Shown here: positions 1 through 5,006 of the stretch, piece by piece
How positions within the stretch are numbered: position 1 is the first letter of the stretch
Layout: each line of letters starts with the position of its first letter
Assembly (NCBI GenBank): GCA_012727825.1
Contig: JAAYGH010000023.1
Coordinates: forward strand, 1 to 5,006
Direction: 5' to 3'
Origin: Trueperella sp.
GTDB lineage: Bacteria; Actinomycetota; Actinomycetes; Actinomycetales; Actinomycetaceae
DNA: 5,006 nucleotides
Program-made: the position numbers and the translations under genes
Notes under the pieces: model-generated
Told to the model about the DNA's origin: nothing
Databases searched by the model: none
What the model saw: the letters and a program-made list of their open reading frames with translations, nothing else

Positions 1-1453
<1,453 letters not shown>

Positions 1454-1462
1454 GGACAGGAG
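1454..1462 (+). promoter_or_regulatory. Ribosome binding site of the sufT-like gene
   Basis: GGACAGGAG, with its AGGAG core at 1458-1462, lies 6 bases ahead of a GTG at 1469. This decides for the GTG start, since no ATG is close to the N-terminus of the domain. Confidence 0.75.
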
Positions 1463-1468
1463 AACATA

Positions 1469-1798
1469 GTGACTGAGAATTCAACTGTGACCCCACCAAC
1501 CGACGAGGATCTCGTTGAGGCCCTCAAAGACGTGATTGATCCGGAGCTGGGCATCAACATCGTTGATCTCGGCCTTTTGTACGGCATTACACTCGAGGGC
1601 AACTCGGCGATTGCCGACATGACCTTGACCTCCGCAGCTTGCCCACTGACGGACGTTATCGAAGAGCAGGCACACCAATCGGTGGCCGGTCTCGTTGACG
1701 ACTTCCGCATCAACTGGGTCTGGCTCCCGCCATGGGGTCCGGATCGTATCACCGACGACGGTCGCGAGCAGCTGCGTGCTTTAGGCTTCAACGTATGA
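1469..1798 (+). CDS. sufT: SufT-like metal-sulfur cluster assembly factor (MIP18/DUF59)
   Basis: A 109-residue single-domain MIP18 (DUF59) protein. Relatives in SUF operons help cluster maturation or delivery to client apoproteins in the cytosol. Residues 13-39 carry the family's opening helix and the hallmark DPELGINIVDLGLLYG. Residues 51-60 carry M-T-L-T-S-A-A-C-P-L with the conserved Cys58. The C-terminus (about 85-107) is the WLPPWGPDRIT...GREQLRALGF element typical of the short actinobacterial forms. Length is normal for the family. Translation starts at GTG 1469 behind a strong Shine-Dalgarno, 15 bp after sufU. Its TGA overlaps the ATG of the rhodanese lipoprotein gene. I recall the same position after sufU in mycobacteria (Rv1466). 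The exact biochemical role in this lineage is inferred, and the name sufT is used in the broad family sense. Confidence 0.9.
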   Translation: MTENSTVTPPTDEDLVEALKDVIDPELGINIVDLGLLYGITLEGNSAIADMTLTSAACPLTDVIEEQAHQSVAGLVDDFRINWVWLPPWGPDRITDDGREQLRALGFNV

Positions 1799-2178
1799 GA
1801 CACCGAGTTGTCGGCCTTCTCGTCGCTCTGACGGTCATGTTTGGGCTCGCAGCTTGCTCAGACGATGACGCCAGCGTGCCAGACGTGCCGGGTAGTGCCG
1901 GTATTTCGCAGGATGCGGTTATTATCGATGTCCGTGATCAGCACGAGTGGGACGCCGGGCACCTTGAGGGCGCTCAGCTCCTGGCGTGGAATACGGGGGA
2001 GTTCGCAGCGGAAGTTGGGAACTTAGATCCGGACGCTGAGTACTTCGTGTACTGCCGATCAGGTAACCGTGCTGGCGAGGCGCAAGCGTTCATGGAGAAC
2101 AACGGTTTCACGAATGTGACGAACCTTGGCTCGCTCGAGCAGGCTGCCGACACCACCAGTATCGACATCGTCAAATAA
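1795..2178 (+). CDS. Rhodanese-domain lipoprotein
   Basis: A 127-residue protein made of a lipoprotein signal peptide and one rhodanese domain. Residues 1-4 are the basic n-region (MRHR), 5-18 a hydrophobic core, and LAAC (18-21) a lipobox with Cys21 as the lipidated residue, so the domain should sit outside the membrane. The domain has IIDVRDQHEWDAGHL (43-57), and its active-site loop CRSGNR has catalytic Cys87, the complete C-x-x-G-x-R form of active rhodaneses. After a short acidic linker (22-33) the domain is compact, about 90 residues. The ATG at 1795 overlaps the sufT TGA (ATGA); an in-frame ATG at 1732 would bury the signal peptide behind 21 basic residues and lies inside sufT, so it is rejected. 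No strong Shine-Dalgarno is visible, fitting translational coupling. Substrate and acceptor are unknown. Domain and export signal are clear from sequence; the link to Fe-S metabolism is by position only. Confidence 0.9.
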   Translation: MRHRVVGLLVALTVMFGLAACSDDDASVPDVPGSAGISQDAVIIDVRDQHEWDAGHLEGAQLLAWNTGEFAAEVGNLDPDAEYFVYCRSGNRAGEAQAFMENNGFTNVTNLGSLEQAADTTSIDIVK

Positions 2179-2192
2179 TCCGTACAACTCTC

Positions 2193-2230
2193 AGAGGGAC
2201 GTGGCTTGATCGCCACGTCCCTCTTTTGTT
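2193..2230 (+). terminator. Rho-independent terminator of the suf operon
   Basis: A perfect 13-bp inverted repeat (AGAGGGACGTGGC at 2193-2205 with its complement at 2212-2224) encloses a 6-base loop and is followed on the + strand by TTTTGTT. It starts 15 bp after the rhodanese stop and ends 9 bp before the stop of the convergent peptidase gene. On the - strand no T-run follows the stem, so it should end mainly the suf transcript, though the hairpin may also protect the 3' end of the peptidase mRNA. Confidence 0.9.
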
Positions 2231-2232
2231 AG

Positions 2233-3111
2233 TTAGGGCCGGTCGATTGACCAGGTGTCACAGGTGCCGTAGGTGCCACCGTTGATTCCCTTGGTCAGCC
2301 ACTCCATCCGCTTGTCCGCAGAACCGTGCGAAAAATTATCGGGATTGGCCTGCATGCCTGCGTTTTCCATGATCTTGTCGTCACCCACGGCTTGAGCAGC
2401 GATGAGCGCGTCTTCGAGTTCAGCTTGCGTGGGCGGCACCATGAATGTCGTGCCGGCCTCATCTGCCGTGTAGGCGGCATTATGCACCCAGGCACCTGCA
2501 AGGCAATCAGCCTGAAGCTCAGAGCGGACCATCGAGGACGTCTCGCCGGACGAGCCGTGGTCGACCTTGCTGAGATCGCCCGTCAACAACTGGATGTGGT
2601 GACCGTATTCGTGGGCCAAGATATAGAGCTGGGCGAGCGCTTCGTTTTCTGCACCCATGCGGTCGAGTTGTTCGAAGAAGGACACGTCAATGTAGATTCC
2701 CTGATCGCCAGGGCAGTAGAACGGCCCCATCTGTGACGAGCCCGTACCACACGCGGTCTGAACCGAACCGCTGAAGAGAGTCAGACTCGGGGGAGTGTAA
2801 CGAATGCCCACTTCTCCCGGCAGTTGGCTCGACCAGTAGTCGTCCAACGAATTCTTGCCTGCCACCATCCGGCATTCAACGTTTTCGTTGGCGTCTGCGC
2901 CGGTCTGGCACAGTTCTTCGAGGCTTTGGCCAGATTGTTCATGCGCCGGGGCTTGAATGGCGGTGCCCAGATCCGGTACTTGCCCGGTGATCATAAAGTA
3001 AATAATTGCGCCGATGATTCCGAAACCACCAAGACCTCCACCAATGGCCGCTCCGCGTCCGCCGCGGGTGGTTCCACTGGTGTTGAGTCGTGCATTTTCA
3101 TTAAAGGTCAT
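2233..3111 (-). CDS. Membrane-anchored neutral zinc metallopeptidase (YpfJ-like)
   Basis: A 292-residue protein of the 'putative neutral zinc metallopeptidase' family (Pfam PF04228 type). A short cytosolic N-terminus (about 1-20) precedes one glycine-rich membrane segment (about 21-42), so the catalytic domain should be extracytoplasmic. Family marks in order: A-C-G-T-G...GPFYCPGDQGIYID (120-142), the zinc motif HEYGHH (His167, Glu168, His171), SELQADCLAG (197-206) whose Glu198 is the likely third ligand, and the C-terminal NFSHGSADKR (259-268). Six Cys (69, 80, 121, 133, 203, 284) could pair as disulfides outside the cell. The ATG at 3109-3111 is chosen because AAGGGG lies 6 bases upstream and the family starts there; an in-frame start at 3261 would add 50 unrelated residues across the promoter region. 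The gene converges on the suf operon and diverges from the ABC-F gene. Its substrate is unknown. Confidence 0.92.
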   Translation of the reverse strand: MTFNENARLNTSGTTRGGRGAAIGGGLGGFGIIGAIIYFMITGQVPDLGTAIQAPAHEQSGQSLEELCQTGADANENVECRMVAGKNSLDDYWSSQLPGEVGIRYTPPSLTLFSGSVQTACGTGSSQMGPFYCPGDQGIYIDVSFFEQLDRMGAENEALAQLYILAHEYGHHIQLLTGDLSKVDHGSSGETSSMVRSELQADCLAGAWVHNAAYTADEAGTTFMVPPTQAELEDALIAAQAVGDDKIMENAGMQANPDNFSHGSADKRMEWLTKGINGGTYGTCDTWSIDRP

Positions 3112-3117
3112 GACGAG

Positions 3118-3123
3118 CCCCTT
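3118..3123 (-). promoter_or_regulatory. Ribosome binding site of the metallopeptidase gene
   Basis: Read on the - strand, AAGGGG stands 6 bases before the ATG at 3111. It supports this start over the longer in-frame alternative at 3261, which has no comparable signal. Confidence 0.65.
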
Positions 3124-3157
3124 CGAACTTGTTAGTCGGCTTTGCCGCCGTGTCGAA

Positions 3158-3163
3158 ATTGTA
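3158..3163 (-). promoter_or_regulatory. Candidate -10 box of the metallopeptidase promoter
   Basis: On the - strand this reads TACAAT, one mismatch from TATAAT. It would place the transcript start near 3151 and leave a leader of about 40 bases containing the AAGGGG ribosome site. No good -35 match stands 16-18 bases upstream, so the call rests on the -10 match and the position alone. Confidence 0.45.
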
Positions 3164-3224
3164 TCGTTTACAGGTGCCACGTGTGATGCGTACACCCAAA
3201 GGTGGTTTCGGTGTGCTGTGGCAC

Positions 3225-3230
3225 TACACT
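3225..3230 (+). promoter_or_regulatory. Candidate -10 box of a leaderless ABC-F promoter
   Basis: TACACT fits the actinobacterial TANNNT -10 form and ends 7 bases before the GTG at 3238. Transcription would then start at or next to the start codon. No Shine-Dalgarno-like purine run lies in the 20 bases before the GTG, as expected for a leaderless mRNA. The -35 region is poor. Confidence 0.55.
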
Positions 3231-3237
3231 GGTCTGC

Positions 3238-4854
3238 GTGATTCAAGCTCAAGATCTCCACATGCGCATTGGCCCGCGAGTTCTCCTCGGCGAGGTCAAC
3301 TTGTTTGTTGACAAGGGAAAACGCATCGGTTTGGTTGGCCGTAACGGCGCGGGAAAAACAACCCTTTTGCGTTTACTTGCTGGGGAAAGCGCAAATTCCG
3401 ACGTGGTTGAACGCCAGGGCGCCATTCACCGGCGGGGCTCAATCGGATATCTTCCGCAGGACACGCGCGTGGGCGATGCACAACAGATCGCCAAAGACCG
3501 CATCCTTTCCGCCCGAGGAATCGAAACGATGCTCAAGCGCATCAAGCGTGCCGAGCACGAGATGTCAACCTTTGAGGGGCCTCGGCAACAGAAGGCGATT
3601 GAACGTTACGGGCGTCTCGACGCCGAATTCACGGCTGCCGGCGGATGGGCAGCAAATTCAGAGGCAGCGCGAATCACGGCGGCTCTCGGGCTTCCAGATA
3701 GGGTGTTAGACCAGTCGCTTGAGACCCTTTCGGGAGGCCAACGACGACGAGTCGAACTAGCCCGCGTCCTCTTCTCCGGTGCTGAGACGCTCCTGCTCGA
3801 TGAGCCCACGAATCATCTTGACCACGATTCGATTGTGTGGCTGCGCGATTGGCTCACAACATATCCCGGCGGCTACGTCATCGTCTCGCACGCGGTGGAA
3901 TTATTGCGTGACACCGTCAATACCGTGTGGTATCTCGATGCTAACCGTTCAGCGCTGGACGTCTACTCGATGGGCTGGGACAACTACGTTAAGCAGCGCG
4001 AGTCAGACGAACGTCGTCGTCGCCGAGAACGTCAAAACGCCGAAAAGAAGGTCTCAGCTCTACGCGCACAAGCCGACAAGATGCGGTACAAGGTGACGAA
4101 GGCCGTGGCCGCCCAAAACATGGACAAACGCGCAGATCGAATTCTTGCCGACCTTGAGGGCGAGCGTGTACAGGATAAGGTGGCCAATCTGCGATTCCCA
4201 GATCCGGCACCGTGCGGTAAGACACCTCTGATGGCTGAAGGACTCACGAAGTCTTATGGCTCACTCGAAGTGTTTGCAGGTGTCGATCTTGCGATCGATC
4301 GGGGTTCGCGCGTTGTTATTCTCGGCTTAAACGGTGCAGGAAAGACAACGCTCCTGCGCCTGCTCTCTGGAAACGAGAAACCAGATGCTGGGGATATTAA
4401 ACCTGGCCACGGCCTGAAAATCGGCTACTACGCTCAGGAACACGAGTTTATCGACCTGTCGAGTACCGTGTACGAGAATATGCGTCGGGCCGCACCTGAA
4501 GAGTTTGACGATACTGACGTACGCAATGTGCTCGGTTCCTTCCTCTTTTCAGGCGACGACGCCGATAAACCCGCGGCTGTCCTATCCGGTGGTGAGAAGA
4601 CCCGGCTAGCGCTAGCAACAATCGTCGCCTCGGCTGCCAACGTCCTGCTTCTTGATGAACCGACGAATAACCTCGATCCGGCCTCGCGCGAAAAGATCCT
4701 CGATGCACTGCGCACCTACCAGGGCGCGGTCGTCCTGGTGACCCACGACGAAGGGGCGGTGACTGCTCTAAATCCGGATCGAGTGGTGCTCCTGCCCGAC
4801 GGTGACGAAGATTTGTGGTCTGAAGACTATATCGACTTGATCTCGCTTGCTTAG
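3238..4854 (+). CDS. ABC-F family ATPase, Rv1473-like
   Basis: A 538-residue soluble protein with two ABC ATPase domains and no membrane segment. ABC-F proteins act on the ribosome, tuning translation or protecting it from antibiotics, rather than as transporters. Domain 1: Walker A GRNGAGKTT (34-42), signature LSGGQ (165-169 region), Walker B DEPTNHLD (188-195), switch His218 in VSHAVELL. A highly basic linker (about 245-315, with an Arg run near 259-265) should contact the ribosome. Domain 2: GLNGAGKTT (363-371), LSGGEKTRLALA (449-460), DEPTNNLD (473-480), VTHDE with His503. Both catalytic Glu (189, 474) are present. In domain 1 the usual SHD is SHA; relatives I recall also vary here. GTG 3238 is chosen because the first strand starts there (MIQAQDL) and a leaderless -10 sits just ahead; the GTG at 3202 would add 12 unrelated residues over the promoter. 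Mycobacterial homologues are named as macrolide transporters, which the sequence does not support. Confidence 0.93.
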   Translation: MIQAQDLHMRIGPRVLLGEVNLFVDKGKRIGLVGRNGAGKTTLLRLLAGESANSDVVERQGAIHRRGSIGYLPQDTRVGDAQQIAKDRILSARGIETMLKRIKRAEHEMSTFEGPRQQKAIERYGRLDAEFTAAGGWAANSEAARITAALGLPDRVLDQSLETLSGGQRRRVELARVLFSGAETLLLDEPTNHLDHDSIVWLRDWLTTYPGGYVIVSHAVELLRDTVNTVWYLDANRSALDVYSMGWDNYVKQRESDERRRRRERQNAEKKVSALRAQADKMRYKVTKAVAAQNMDKRADRILADLEGERVQDKVANLRFPDPAPCGKTPLMAEGLTKSYGSLEVFAGVDLAIDRGSRVVILGLNGAGKTTLLRLLSGNEKPDAGDIKPGHGLKIGYYAQEHEFIDLSSTVYENMRRAAPEEFDDTDVRNVLGSFLFSGDDADKPAAVLSGGEKTRLALATIVASAANVLLLDEPTNNLDPASREKILDALRTYQGAVVLVTHDEGAVTALNPDRVVLLPDGDEDLWSEDYIDLISLA

Positions 4855-4855
4855 A

Positions 4856-4861
4856 TAGGGT
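4856..4861 (+). promoter_or_regulatory. Candidate -10 box of the sixA-like gene
   Basis: TAGGGT fits TANNNT, starts one base after the ABC-F stop codon, and ends 6 bases before the ATG at 4868, so a leaderless transcript could begin at the start codon. The same stretch contains purine runs: AGGG at 4857-4860 could serve as a ribosome site, while GGAGG at 4862-4866 is only one base from the ATG and too close for one. The element could therefore instead belong to a simple operon junction. Confidence 0.35.
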
Positions 4862-4867
4862 GGAGGC

Positions 4868-5006
4868 ATGAAAACTCTCGTGATCATGCGCCACGCCAAG
4901 GCAGCTGATGGCTCTCCCGACCACTCCCGTCCCCTCAACGACCACGGTAAAAGGCAGTCCGTGCACGTTGGGGGAGAGCTTTCACGCGTTGTTGGCCCAA
5001 TCAACC
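4868..5006 (+). CDS. SixA-like histidine phosphatase, C-terminus cut off by window edge
   Basis: The first 46 residues of a histidine phosphatase superfamily protein. After a short strand (MKTLVIM) comes RHAKA (residues 8-12), the position of the phospho-accepting His9 (RHG-type motif). DHSRPLNDHGKRQ (about 18-30) follows, typical of the short SixA-like members, which remove phosphate from phosphohistidine or small phosphoesters. These proteins are usually about 160-190 residues, so most of the gene, including the second catalytic His, lies outside. ATG 4868 is the natural start because the RHA motif must be close to the N-terminus. It is 13 bp downstream of the ABC-F gene on the same strand. 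The true substrate cannot be told from this fragment. Confidence 0.85.
   Translation, partial: MKTLVIMRHAKAADGSPDHSRPLNDHGKRQSVHVGGELSRVVGPIN

Noticed and set aside
1732..1794. Upstream in-frame ATG that would extend the rhodanese by 21 residues
   Set aside because: It lies inside sufT, adds an arginine-rich stretch before a clear lipoprotein signal peptide, and the ATGA overlap at 1795 is the natural start.
2326..2736. 136-codon reading frame on the + strand inside the metallopeptidase gene
   Set aside because: It is antisense to the HEYGHH-encoding region, with no ribosome site or domain; a shadow frame.
3137..3147. CGGC-TTT-GCCG mini-hairpin in the peptidase leader as a riboswitch or attenuator
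   Set aside because: Only four paired bases with a three-base loop in a leader of about 40 bases; too little structure to support a regulatory RNA.
3202..3237. 12-residue N-terminal extension of the ABC-F protein from GTG 3202
   Set aside because: The added residues (with a Cys pair) do not belong to the ABC fold, and the stretch contains the probable -10 box.
3112..3261. 50-residue N-terminal extension of the metallopeptidase
   Set aside because: It crosses the divergent promoter region and overlaps the ABC-F start, has no family-like sequence, and the ATG at 3111 has a ribosome site at the right distance.
4448..4966. 172-codon reading frame on the - strand across the ABC-F end and the phosphatase start
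   Set aside because: It is antisense to two clear genes, has low-complexity arginine- and proline-rich content and no recognisable domain; it is a shadow of codon bias.

Overview
The window reads as an actinobacterial chromosome segment of moderate G+C, probably from a host-associated Actinomycetales lineage such as the Actinomycetaceae. That placement is an inference from protein character, GTG starts and leaderless-type promoters; no 16S or other marker gene is present. Every gene has a recognisable family, and nothing suggests a mobile element, a CRISPR array, a prophage or an RNA gene. Coding density is high: the only gaps are 54 bp between two convergent genes and 126 bp between two divergent genes.

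Left part (1-2178, + strand): this is the downstream half of a SUF iron-sulfur cluster assembly operon. It runs sufS (cysteine desulfurase, 5' end outside the window), sufU (zinc-dependent sulfur-transfer partner), a sufT-like MIP18/DUF59 gene, and then a small rhodanese-domain lipoprotein. sufS/sufU and sufT/rhodanese are joined by 4-bp ATGA overlaps, and sufU/sufT are separated by only 15 bp, so the four genes are very likely one transcript. It ends at a strong hairpin with a T-rich tail at 2193-2230. SufS would strip sulfur from cysteine, SufU would accept the persulfide and pass it to the SufBCD scaffold (presumably encoded upstream), and SufT would help cluster maturation or delivery. The rhodanese carries a lipobox, so its sulfurtransferase site should face outside the membrane, apart from the cytosolic SUF machinery. 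This is the least expected part of the operon.

Middle (2233-3111, - strand): a membrane-anchored neutral zinc metallopeptidase (HEYGH motif) converges on the SUF operon and shares the terminator region. It diverges from the next gene across a 126-bp intergenic region holding promoters in both directions.

Right part (3238-5006, + strand): a duplicated-ATPase ABC-F protein resembles what I recall of mycobacterial Rv1473. It is followed 13 bp later by the start of a SixA-like histidine phosphatase that runs off the window. Both genes carry a TANNNT -10-like hexamer six to seven bases ahead of the start codon, the arrangement of leaderless actinobacterial transcripts. I found no clearly new multi-gene system. 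The items most worth a second look are the secreted rhodanese fused into the SUF operon, the sequence deviations in SufS and SufU, and the leaderless arrangements.
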